The position numbers were made by a program, and so were the translations under genes. Shown piece after piece: positions 1-5,547 of a stretch of 5,552 nt of DNA (position 1 is the stretch's first letter; every line of letters begins with the position of its first letter). Where the stretch lies: positions 1 through 5,552 of the forward strand of contig CALEFO010000025.1 of the NCBI GenBank assembly GCA_937877165.1, in the 5' to 3' direction. The DNA is from an uncultured Lachnospiraceae bacterium. GTDB taxonomy: Bacteria; Bacillota; Clostridia; Lachnospirales; Lachnospiraceae. A model generated the notes under the pieces. It ran no database searches. It had not been told where the DNA came from and saw nothing but the letters and a program-made list of their open reading frames with translations.

Positions 1-339
1 CTGACTGTCTACGTAGCTGCGGTAGAATGCAGCGGTTTTCTCGTCCACAGAGACGAGGTCCTTGTGTTCCTGGAAGCCATCATAGAGATTCTTCATATAA
101 GGAACGGTGACATCGCCGGAACCGCCGCCGCCCTTGACATAGTCAAAGGTTCCCTTGCCGAAAAGGGCGATTCTGCTTCCCTTTGCAAGAGGCAGGACGG
201 CGGGATCGTTCTTCAGAAGGACCATGCCTTCCTTCGCCGCCCTTCGGGAGAGCGCAATGTGCTCTGCGGAGGCTGTGACGCGCCGACCCTCATACAGAGG
301 CAGATTCGGCTGATAAAGTGCTCTTGTCCATTTGTTCAT
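1..339 (-). CDS. Glycoside hydrolase family 3 protein (beta-glucosidase-like), N-terminal part
   Basis: This gene reads leftward and is cut by the window edge, leaving 113 codons from the ATG at 339-337. The visible protein contains KEGMVLLKN (about residues 36-44), a short strand ending ALFGKG (58-63) and the glycine-rich KGGGGSGDV (69-77), followed by NLYDGF. In ordinary GH3 enzymes these motifs belong to the alpha/beta-sandwich (C) domain after the TIM barrel. Finding them at the very N-terminus indicates the domain-swapped GH3 class common in Clostridia and other gut anaerobes, where the catalytic barrel follows. There is no signal peptide, so a cytoplasmic enzyme acting on imported beta-glucosides or oligosaccharides is likely. 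The exact substrate cannot be told because the barrel, with its catalytic Asp, lies outside the window. The family call is firm; 'beta-glucosidase' is only the commonest activity. Confidence 0.9.
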   Translation of the reverse strand, partial: MNKWTRALYQPNLPLYEGRRVTASAEHIALSRRAAKEGMVLLKNDPAVLPLAKGSRIALFGKGTFDYVKGGGGSGDVTVPYMKNLYDGFQEHKDLVSVDEKTAAFYRSYVDSQ

Positions 340-351
340 AGCTGTGTAATA

Positions 352-358
352 CCCCTCC
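352..358 (-). promoter_or_regulatory. Ribosome binding site of the GH3 gene
   Basis: On the minus strand GGAGGGG lies 12 bases before the ATG at 339. The complementarity to 16S rRNA is strong, but the spacing is longer than the usual 5-9. No better in-frame start is seen nearer to it, and the family motifs begin only some 20-25 residues after this ATG, so the start is reasonable. Confidence 0.6.
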
Positions 359-606
359 AGATTTCTGCGACTCGGAGCTTGTGCCTTTCAGAGCTTTGGC
401 CTGCTGACAGGACAAACGGCAGCAAAAACAAGGAATCGCTTTATTGATTTATTGAAATGTATCTGTTCGGCCTTTGATCCCGGGATTTCGCAGGAAAACG
501 CGGGGCCGGAACTGTTTAACCTCATTCTAAGTGGTGGAAGAAGAAAAGAGAAGTGGGGAAAGGCTTGAAAACGGAATAAAAGGATAATGCATTTTGAAAA
601 AAGGGA

Positions 607-634
607 TGTTATAATTTCACCTAAATGCTATAAT
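607..634 (+). promoter_or_regulatory. Putative promoter(s) of the transporter operon: two extended -10 boxes
   Basis: Two perfect TATAAT hexamers each carry the TGn extension: TGTTATAAT at 607-615 and TGCTATAAT at 626-634, 19 bases apart. Neither has a consensus -35 at 16-18 bases. The TTGAAA at 594-599 is 10 bases from the first and 29 from the second, so it fits neither. Extended -10 promoters can work without a good -35. Transcription from the second would start near 641 and give a leader of only about 25 bases, leaving no room for a riboswitch or T-box. The call is from sequence pattern only. Confidence 0.55.
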
Positions 635-648
635 CCTACAAAAACAAT

Positions 649-653
649 AGGAG
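649..653 (+). promoter_or_regulatory. Ribosome binding site of the permease gene
   Basis: AGGAG lies 13 bases before the ATG at 667, a long spacing. The TTG at 660 and the ATG at 671 lie in other frames and run quickly into stops, so 667 remains the best start. Confidence 0.5.
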
Positions 654-666
654 TTAATCTTGAGAG

Positions 667-1335
667 ATGAATGAACGACTTTTGAATATACTGATTCAGT
701 CTTTCCCGAAAATCCTTCTTCCGGGTCTGATGTACACCATTCCTCTGACGATCCTGGCCTTTGCCATCGGTCTTGTCATCGCGATTCTGACGGCGCTGGT
801 GCAGTTTGCGAACATTAAGGTTCTCAAGCAGATCGCGCGGCTTTATATCTGGGTAATTCGCGGAACGCCTCTTCTGGTACAGCTGTTCGTTGTGTACTAC
901 GGCCTTCCCAAGGTGGGAATCCTGATTGAGGCTTTCCCCGCGGCGGTGATGGTTTTTGCCATCAATGAGGGCGCCTACGCGGCAGAGACGATGCGCGCAG
1001 CCCTGGAGGCGGTTCCCGCCGGTCAGATGGAGGCAGGCTACTGCGTCGGCATGAGCTGGTGGCAGATTGTCCGCAGAATCGAGCTGCCGCAGGCTCTGCG
1101 TACCGCGTTCCCGACCCTGTTCAACGAGCTGATTTCCATGGTGAAGGACACGTCCCTTGCGGCGAACATCACGGTGACGGAGATGTTCATGACCACACAG
1201 CGGATCAATGCGGTTTACTATGAGCCGCTTGCCCTGTATCTGGAGGTTGCGGTGATCTATCTTTTGTTCTCGACGGTGCTGACGAAGCTTCAGAGCATCG
1301 GAGAGAAGAGGCTCGGCTCCTACGGAAAACGCTGA
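667..1335 (+). CDS. Polar amino-acid ABC transporter permease (HisM/GlnP family, cystine-type)
   Basis: This 222-residue membrane protein is a typical length for one-subunit permeases of the polar amino-acid uptake family. Hydrophobic segments lie at roughly residues 16-46, 55-80, 86-110, 150-170 and 187-208. Family motifs seen are RGTPLLVQLF followed by YYGLP (65-81), AYAAETMRAA (103-112), the cytoplasmic EAA-type loop that docks on the ATPase (about 120-143, here EAG with G128 conserved and ending LPQA), and VKDTSLAA (159-166). From memory, the order and wording of these motifs resemble the E. coli cystine permease TcyL (YecS) more than the glutamine or histidine ones, so L-cystine is the best guess for substrate, unproven. 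It would form a homodimer in the membrane with the ATPase encoded 24 bases downstream. No substrate-binding protein gene lies next to it, so that partner must be encoded elsewhere. Confidence 0.93.
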   Translation: MNERLLNILIQSFPKILLPGLMYTIPLTILAFAIGLVIAILTALVQFANIKVLKQIARLYIWVIRGTPLLVQLFVVYYGLPKVGILIEAFPAAVMVFAINEGAYAAETMRAALEAVPAGQMEAGYCVGMSWWQIVRRIELPQALRTAFPTLFNELISMVKDTSLAANITVTEMFMTTQRINAVYYEPLALYLEVAVIYLLFSTVLTKLQSIGEKRLGSYGKR

Positions 1336-1359
1336 GCATCGGAAATAGGAGAAGCAGTT

Positions 1360-2112
1360 ATGTCCATGCTGGAAGTAAAGGGAATCAAGAAAACATTCGA
1401 CGGAAAGACGCAGGTTCTGAATGGGATTGACGTGTCCGTCAACAAAGGAGAAGTCATTGCCATTCTGGGCCCTTCGGGCGGCGGTAAGACAACGCTCCTT
1501 CGCTGCATGAACTTTCTGGAAAGGGCGGACAGCGGGAGCCTTACGTTTGATGGAAAAACCTACGACCTTTCGCGGATTACGAAGAAGGAAATCGCGGAGA
1601 TCCGGTGCAAAACGGCCTTTGTGTTTCAGAACTACAATCTTTTTCTGAACAAGACTGCGCTGCAGAACGTGACGGAAGGTCTGATTGTTGCAAGAAAGAT
1701 GGAGAAGAACAAGGCAGAGGAGATTGGCCGTGCTGCGCTGCAGAAGGTCGGCATGCTGGAGCGGGTGGACTTCTATCCGAATCAGCTCTCTGGCGGACAG
1801 CAGCAGCGTGTCGCGATTGCACGGGCACTGGCAACGGATCCGGAGATCATCTACTTCGACGAGCCGACTTCCGCGCTGGATCCGGAACTGACAGGAGAAG
1901 TGCTGGGCGTCATGCGAAAGCTCGCGGAAGAGGGCATGACGATGCTGGTGGTCACGCATGAGCTTGGCTTTGCCAGGAACATCTCGACAAGAACGATGTT
2001 TATTGAGGGCGGCGTTGTGGTAGAGGAAGGACCGTCCCGCGAATTCTTCGCGAATCCAGAGCAGGAGAGGACGAAAGCCTTCCTCCGGGCGATTTCGAGC
2101 AAGGAAGACTAA
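1360..2112 (+). CDS. Polar amino-acid ABC transporter ATP-binding protein
   Basis: This 250-residue cytoplasmic ATPase powers the permease encoded just upstream. All nucleotide-binding motifs are intact: Walker A GPSGGGKTT (37-45), Q-loop Q90 in VFQNYNLF, the ABC signature LSGGQQQR (143-150), Walker B IIYFDE (163-168), the D-loop SALD (171-174) and the switch histidine H200 in VTHELGFA. The 'FVFQNYNLF' and 'EEGPSREFFANPE' stretches are typical of the GlnQ/HisP/TcyN group that imports polar amino acids. The start at 1360 is chosen because AGGAGAA (1347-1353) lies 8 bases ahead; the alternative Met at codon 3 is less well placed. The gene is the second of a two-gene operon and is followed by a strong terminator. 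Substrate specificity is not set by this subunit, so cystine is inferred from the permease only. Confidence 0.95.
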   Translation: MSMLEVKGIKKTFDGKTQVLNGIDVSVNKGEVIAILGPSGGGKTTLLRCMNFLERADSGSLTFDGKTYDLSRITKKEIAEIRCKTAFVFQNYNLFLNKTALQNVTEGLIVARKMEKNKAEEIGRAALQKVGMLERVDFYPNQLSGGQQQRVAIARALATDPEIIYFDEPTSALDPELTGEVLGVMRKLAEEGMTMLVVTHELGFARNISTRTMFIEGGVVVEEGPSREFFANPEQERTKAFLRAISSKED

Positions 2113-2150
2113 GACCCTTGCGATTTGTAATTTTTCCATAGACCCGATAC

Positions 2151-2186
2151 AATAAGTTGTCTCTGTTTACAGAGGCAGCTTATTTT
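2151..2186 (+). terminator. Rho-independent terminator of the transporter operon
   Basis: AATAAGTTGTCTCTG (2151-2165) pairs with CAGAGGCAGCTTATT (2170-2184) over 15 bases with only two G-U wobbles, closing a TTTA loop. The downstream arm runs into TTTT at 2183-2186, followed by a T-rich stretch. It sits 38 bases after the ATPase stop and separates the transporter from the murL operon. Confidence 0.88.
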
Positions 2187-2209
2187 GTAATGTTTGTTCT
2201 GCAGGCGGC

Positions 2210-2244
2210 CAGGATGCGAAACGTTTTTGACTGACAGCATCCTG
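2210..2244. repeat. Inverted repeat upstream of murL (possible operator or leader hairpin)
   Basis: CAGGATGC (2210-2217) and GCATCCTG (2237-2244) are perfect 8-base inverted repeats around a 19-base spacer. The spacer contains the palindrome AAACGTTT (2219-2226) and TTGACT (2227-2232), which resembles a -35 box, although I see no good -10 box 16-18 bases after it. No T tract follows the right arm, so it is not a terminator. It lies 60 bases before the chosen murL start, between the preceding terminator and the gene, where the murL promoter must be. Its role is unknown. Confidence 0.4.
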
Positions 2245-2291
2245 AATCTCTGGAAGAAATTTCGGGATGTGTCTTGTCTGGAACAGGATAC

Positions 2292-2296
2292 GGGAG
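2292..2296 (+). promoter_or_regulatory. Ribosome binding site that sets the murL start at GTG 2304
   Basis: GGGAG ends 7 bases before GTG 2304, a near-ideal spacing. The frame is also open to an upstream TTG at 2274, but that codon has no comparable site ahead of it and the extra 10 residues it would add (SGTGYGRQI and neighbours) overlap the site itself. Confidence 0.65.
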
Positions 2297-2303
2297 ACAG
2301 ATT

Positions 2304-3695
2304 GTGACGAAATTTGAAGAATACCGGGAGAAATATCCTGAATTTGTGTACCGCGGCTATCATTTCACTATCGGCGCGGACATCAGCGGGAAGAACCCGG
2401 AGGAAAAGCTTTGCCGCGTGATTTATGATTTCGAGACGCCGGGGCTGTCGGAGTTTCATCCGACATGGATGTTTCCGGTGCGCCGGGAGGTGACACGGGA
2501 GACGGAGAAGATTCTGGGAGAGCTGATCTTCCAGCTCGGCATGGTGGAGACCATCAGCTACTATAAGATCACCTGCCCGAGGAAGGTCCGCATCGAGTGC
2601 GGAACTCTCACAGAGGATCAGAGGGCGTGGTGGAGAAAGCTATACTACAATGGCCTCGGAGAATTCATGTATCGAAACGGGATTGAGGTTTCCGAGGAGG
2701 AGCTTCTGACGATTGAGTGCAGGACGCCGGAAGAAAAGGGAGAGAAGAAGCCGTATCAGGACCTGACGAAGTACGAGGGCTTTCTGGTCCCGGTCGGCGG
2801 AGGCAAGGATTCGGTGGTGACGCTGGAGACGCTGCGCGGACAGGATATTATGACCTATCACATCAATGACGACAGTGCCATTGATGAGGTCATCAATGTC
2901 TTCAATCATGGGGAGAACGACTGCAGGGTGCGCAGAACGCTGGATCCCAACATGCTGGAGCTGAACCGGAAGGGATTTCTCAACGGCCACACGCCGTTTT
3001 CGGCCATTGTGGCATTTTCCTCGACGATCGCAGCCTTTTTGAACGGGCGGAGGATGATTGCGCTTTCCAATGAGACGAGTGCCAATGAGACAACGGTGCG
3101 AGGCTCTTTTGTGAATCATCAGTATTCCAAGAGCTACGAGTTTGAGCAGGATTTCCAGAATTATATCGGGCAGATCACGACGAGCGACATTCACTATTTC
3201 AGCTTCCTGCGGCCGCTTGCGGAGATCGAGATTGCGGCGCTGTTTGCGCAGTGCACGGAGTACCACAGGGTGTTTCTTTCCTGCAACCGCGGGAGCAAGA
3301 AGGGAATCTGGTGCTGCGATTGCCCGAAGTGCCTGTTTGTCTATATCATTTTGTCTCCGTTCCTGTCGGAACAGGAGCTGATTGGCATTTTCGGGGAAAA
3401 GCTTCTCGATAAGCCTTCCCTGGAGAAGGATTTCCGCGAGCTTGTCGGACTGGATGAGAACAAGCCGTTCGAGTGTGTAGGAACAAGAAGCGAAGTGGGA
3501 TGTGCGCTGAAGGCCTTTGTGGAACAGGGCGGACACAGCCTTTTGACAGATCGCTATGAGAAGGAAATCCTTATGGAGCGTGACTCGCTTGCAGAGTACT
3601 TAAGCCGCTGGGAAGAGCGCAATCACGTTCCCAAGGAGTATCTGGAAATTCTGAAGAAGAAGCTTGCAAAGGCCAGGGAGGCAGTTCTTGGATAA
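2304..3695 (+). CDS. murL: MurL-type UDP-N-acetylmuramoyl-L-alanyl-L-glutamate epimerase
   Basis: This 463-residue cytoplasmic protein has no signal peptide. The expected reaction is inversion of the terminal L-Glu of UDP-MurNAc-L-Ala-L-Glu to D-Glu using ATP (giving AMP and PPi in the Xanthomonas enzyme, as I recall). The N-terminal ~150 residues form a family-specific region (WMFPVRREVT at 55-64). A PP-loop, PVGGGKDS, at 163-170 fits ATP adenylation chemistry. Next come GFLNGHTPFSA (224-234), LSNETSANE (254-262) and VNHQYSKSYEFE (270-281), which I associate with MurL. A cysteine cluster, C327 and C337/C338/C340/C343 in a WCCxCPKC motif, suggests a metal or structural site. The start is GTG 2304, chosen by its ribosome binding site. 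The 3' end overlaps the MurD2-like ligase gene by 8 bases, which strongly supports the assignment because ligase and epimerase act in sequence. Alternative: another PP-loop ATPase acting on a Mur precursor. The call rests on remembered motifs, not a search. Confidence 0.82.
   Translation: MTKFEEYREKYPEFVYRGYHFTIGADISGKNPEEKLCRVIYDFETPGLSEFHPTWMFPVRREVTRETEKILGELIFQLGMVETISYYKITCPRKVRIECGTLTEDQRAWWRKLYYNGLGEFMYRNGIEVSEEELLTIECRTPEEKGEKKPYQDLTKYEGFLVPVGGGKDSVVTLETLRGQDIMTYHINDDSAIDEVINVFNHGENDCRVRRTLDPNMLELNRKGFLNGHTPFSAIVAFSSTIAAFLNGRRMIALSNETSANETTVRGSFVNHQYSKSYEFEQDFQNYIGQITTSDIHYFSFLRPLAEIEIAALFAQCTEYHRVFLSCNRGSKKGIWCCDCPKCLFVYIILSPFLSEQELIGIFGEKLLDKPSLEKDFRELVGLDENKPFECVGTRSEVGCALKAFVEQGGHSLLTDRYEKEILMERDSLAEYLSRWEERNHVPKEYLEILKKKLAKAREAVLG
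3675..3681 (+). promoter_or_regulatory. Ribosome binding site inside the murL end; sets the murD2 start at TTG 3688
   Basis: AGGGAGG lies within the last codons of murL, 6 bases before TTG 3688. The next in-frame candidate, ATG 3709, is 27 bases from this site and has none of its own; the upstream TTG at 3664 lies before the site. The TTG start means that translating ribosomes ending at TAA 3693-3695 pass directly over the initiation region, so translational coupling is likely. Confidence 0.65.
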
Positions 3696-4896
3696 GACAA
3701 TTGCCAGAATGAAAGACAAGAAGATCCTGATCTGGGGGTACGGCCGGGAGGGAAAATCCACGGAGAGCTTCCTGAAGAAATACTGCGCACCTAAGTCAGT
3801 GGATATTTTCGAAGGCCCGCGGGAGGGCGTAAAGGACGAGGAGTACGACCTTATTTTCGTAAGCCCGGGAATCTGCTTTGAAGAGGATTCGCCCGCCTTT
3901 GACAACCGGAAGTTTACGTCGCAGACGGAGATTTTCCTGGAAGAGTACGGAAAACAGACGGTCGGCATTACCGGAACGAAGGGAAAATCGACAACAAGCT
4001 CCATGCTCTGGCGAGTACTGGATGCCTGCAGCGGACGACGGACTTTTCTGATGGGGAACATCGGAAAGCCGTGCCTTGACGTTATGCCGGAGATGGACGG
4101 GAACTCGGTCGCAGTGTTCGAGCTATCCTGCCATCAGTGCCAGCGGCTCCAGGTGGATCCGCATGTGGCGGCTTTCCTGGATTTGTTTGAGGATCATCTG
4201 GACCGCTACCATACGATGGAACATTATTTTGACGCAAAAAGCGGCATCACGAAGCATCAGACGGAAGAGGATCTTCTGTTCGTGGGAGAACAGGTCCCGC
4301 CTCTGGACACGAAGGCGAGGGTGCGCGTGGTCCGGCTGCCGGAAAATGAGCACTATGAGTTAAGGATTCCTGGTGTGCACAACCAGCTGAATGCGGAGTT
4401 TGTGAAGGAGATTGCGGTTTCTGTTTTCGGATGCCGTGAGGAAGCAGTCAGGAAAGCGCTTGCACAGTTCGGCGGTCTTCCGCACCGACTGGAGCACTGC
4501 GGTCAGCTGGACGGCATTGACTACTATGATGACTCCATTTCTACGATTCCGGAGGCGGCGATCCGTGCAGCAAACAGCATTTCCAATACGGGAACCGTTC
4601 TGATCGGCGGGATGGACCGCGGCATTGAATACGATATTCTGATCGATTTCATCCGGCAGCATTCTGAGATACAATTCATTCTGGCGTATGCGTCCGGCAA
4701 GCGGATTCTGGAGTCGGTCAAGGACTGCCCGAATGTGCACTATGTGGAGGATCTTGCGGCACAGGTTGCGCTTGCGAAGAAGATTACGCCAAAGGGAAGG
4801 GCTGTGATCATGTCCAATGCGGCAGCCTCCTATGGGTATTTCAAGAACTTCGAGGAGCGCGGGGAGTACTTCCGGAAGCTGATTGTTTCCGGGTAA
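3688..4896 (+). CDS. murD2: MurD2-type Mur ligase, UDP-MurNAc-L-Ala:L-glutamate ligase
   Basis: This 402-residue cytoplasmic Mur ligase is somewhat shorter than typical MurD. A small N-terminal UDP-binding domain begins KKILIWGYGREGKS (11-24). The central ATPase domain has GTKGKSTT (96-103), GNIG (123-126), ELSCHQ (145-150), DHLDRYHT (169-176) and K184 where MurD carries its carbamylated lysine. The C-terminal domain starts near GVHNQLNA (229-236) and contains PHRLE (265-269), DDSISTIPEA (281-290), GGMDRG (307-312) and NFEERGEYF (387-395). Canonical MurD usually reads DSKATN, GGxDKG and SPxxASLD at the last sites; here they are DSISTI, GGMDRG and SNAAASYG, so glutamate recognition probably differs. 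With murL overlapping upstream, addition of L-Glu for MurL to invert is the best reading. Alternative: a divergent D-Glu-adding MurD. Mur ligase identity is certain; the L-Glu preference is inferred. Confidence 0.83.
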   Translation: MDKTIARMKDKKILIWGYGREGKSTESFLKKYCAPKSVDIFEGPREGVKDEEYDLIFVSPGICFEEDSPAFDNRKFTSQTEIFLEEYGKQTVGITGTKGKSTTSSMLWRVLDACSGRRTFLMGNIGKPCLDVMPEMDGNSVAVFELSCHQCQRLQVDPHVAAFLDLFEDHLDRYHTMEHYFDAKSGITKHQTEEDLLFVGEQVPPLDTKARVRVVRLPENEHYELRIPGVHNQLNAEFVKEIAVSVFGCREEAVRKALAQFGGLPHRLEHCGQLDGIDYYDDSISTIPEAAIRAANSISNTGTVLIGGMDRGIEYDILIDFIRQHSEIQFILAYASGKRILESVKDCPNVHYVEDLAAQVALAKKITPKGRAVIMSNAAASYGYFKNFEERGEYFRKLIVSG

Positions 4897-4905
4897 GGCT
4901 TTATG

Positions 4906-4942
4906 AACCGGTTCGCGGCAGTTTGCGAACCGGTTGGATTTT
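4906..4942 (+). terminator. Perfect hairpin after murD2, probable terminator
   Basis: AACCGGTTCGC (4906-4916) and GCGAACCGGTT (4925-4935) pair perfectly over 11 bases around an 8-base loop. It starts 10 bases after the murD2 stop. The T tract is poor (GGATTTTCC, four Ts at 4939-4942), so termination may be partial. The arms contain the self-complementary AACCGGTT. Confidence 0.65.
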
Positions 4943-4956
4943 CCGATGAGAATCTT

Positions 4957-4982
4957 CGGGTGCCGGGTCGGCATCCGGTTTT
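4957..4982 (+). terminator. Second hairpin with T tract before mscL
   Basis: CGGGTGCC (4957-4964) pairs with GGCATCCG (4970-4977) over 8 bases with one G-U wobble and a GGGTC loop, and is followed by GTTTTATAT. It lies 21 bases after the first hairpin and ends about 35 bases before the mscL start. It may back up the first terminator, or attenuate read-through into mscL. Confidence 0.55.
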
Positions 4983-5016
4983 ATATGCCGCGGAATGCGG
5001 AGAAGGGGGAATCGAA

Positions 5017-5463
5017 ATGAAGAAATTTTTTGAGGAGTTCAAGGAGTTCATCAGCAGAGGAAACGTACTGGATATGGCAGTCGGCGTCATAATCGGTGCC
5101 GCGTTCAAGTCCATCGTGGATTCTCTTGTGGCGGACATCATCAGCCCGCTTCTGGGACTGTTCGGCTCCCACAATCTGGACGCGATGAAGCTGGTCATCA
5201 AGCAGGGCGCGACGGAAGATGCAACGGTCTGCCTGAATTACGGAAATTTTCTGTCCTCGATCATTAACTTCGTCATCATGGCGCTGATTTTGTTCTGCAT
5301 CGTGAAGGCGTTCAACAACTTCCACGAGAGGATGAATGCCCTGCAGGGAAAGAAGGACGAGGAGCCGGCAAAGCCCGCAACCAAAATCTGCCCGTACTGC
5401 AAGAGCGAGATCGCTGCAGACGCAACGAGGTGCCCGCACTGCACGTCACAGCTGACTCAGTGA
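5017..5463 (+). CDS. mscL: Large-conductance mechanosensitive channel MscL with C-terminal zinc ribbon
   Basis: This 148-residue inner-membrane channel opens under high membrane tension to release solutes during hypo-osmotic shock. The start MKKFFEEFKEFISRGNVLDMAVG is classic: an amphipathic N-terminal helix, then TM1 (about 19-48, with VGVIIGAAFKSIVDSLVADI and PLLG). An external loop (about 49-76) includes C72, and TM2 spans about 77-100. In E. coli MscL (136 residues) the tail is an amphipathic helix that bundles in the pentamer. Here the charged linker (GKKDEEPAKP, 111-120) leads instead to CPYC (125-128) and CPHC (139-142), a two-knuckle zinc-ribbon pattern. ATG 5017 is chosen because GGGGGA ends 6 bases upstream; the longer frame opening at 4903 runs through the terminator hairpins and is not used. 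mscL is probably transcribed separately from murD2, but no clear promoter was found. Confidence 0.96.
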   Translation: MKKFFEEFKEFISRGNVLDMAVGVIIGAAFKSIVDSLVADIISPLLGLFGSHNLDAMKLVIKQGATEDATVCLNYGNFLSSIINFVIMALILFCIVKAFNNFHERMNALQGKKDEEPAKPATKICPYCKSEIAADATRCPHCTSQLTQ

Positions 5464-5477
5464 TTTTTATGGAATGA

Positions 5478-5508
5478 CATCCGAAGACTGCGTCCGGGTG
5501 CTATTTCT
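5478..5508 (+). terminator. Weak hairpin after mscL, possible terminator
   Basis: CATCCG (5478-5483) can pair with CGGGTG (5495-5500) over 6 bases with one G-U wobble and an 11-base loop, followed by the modest T-rich CTATTTCTT. It lies in the only gap between mscL and the next probable gene. The short stem and large loop keep confidence low. Confidence 0.3.
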
Positions 5509-5547
5509 TGCAGATGGAATTTAAGAGACGGCAGAGAGGAGATGCGG

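Larger units (their letters stand above)
340..666. other. Divergent intergenic region between the GH3 gene and the transporter operon
   Basis: This stretch of 327 bases has no credible gene. The long plus-strand reading frame that enters from the left (64-447) is the shadow of the GH3 gene and has no start signal or family resemblance. It holds the GH3 ribosome binding site at its left end and the rightward promoter and ribosome binding site of the transporter at its right end. A perfect 10-base palindrome ATCCCGGGAT lies at 477-486. A sequence resembling a catabolite-responsive element (TGAAAACGGAATAA, 566-579, two mismatches to the usual consensus as I recall it) is also present but too weak to call. 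I could not find a convincing -35/-10 pair for the leftward GH3 gene. The stretch 535-605 is purine- and A-rich. Confidence 0.7.

Noticed and set aside
64..447. Open reading frame of 127 codons on the plus strand
   Set aside because: It lies antisense to the GH3 gene, which has clear family motifs. It begins at a non-ATG codon, lacks a ribosome binding site and has no recognisable protein character.
566..579. Catabolite-responsive-element-like sequence TGAAAACGGAATAA
   Set aside because: It has two mismatches at conserved positions, is not symmetric, and lies far from the GH3 gene it would be expected to control.
640..666. Riboswitch or T-box leader ahead of the amino-acid transporter
   Set aside because: The leader from the likely promoter is only about 25 bases, too short for either, and no terminator hairpin is present.
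628..2139. 503-codon open frame on the minus strand across the transporter genes
   Set aside because: The translation is rich in R, H, Q and C in the manner of an antisense shadow, and both plus-strand genes below it have intact family motifs and ribosome binding sites.
2227..2260. sigma-70-like promoter for murL built on TTGACT at 2227-2232
   Set aside because: No TATAAT-like hexamer occurs 16-18 bases downstream; the nearest AT-rich hexamer (AGAAAT, 2255-2260) is 22 bases away.
2640..3536. 298-codon minus-strand frame antisense to murL
   Set aside because: It has a shadow-type composition with no family motif; murL on the plus strand accounts for the region.
4903..5016. N-terminal extension of MscL by 38 residues to an upstream start at 4903
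   Set aside because: It would be translated through two hairpins, has no MscL-like sequence, and the classic MKKFFEEFKEF start has its own ribosome binding site.
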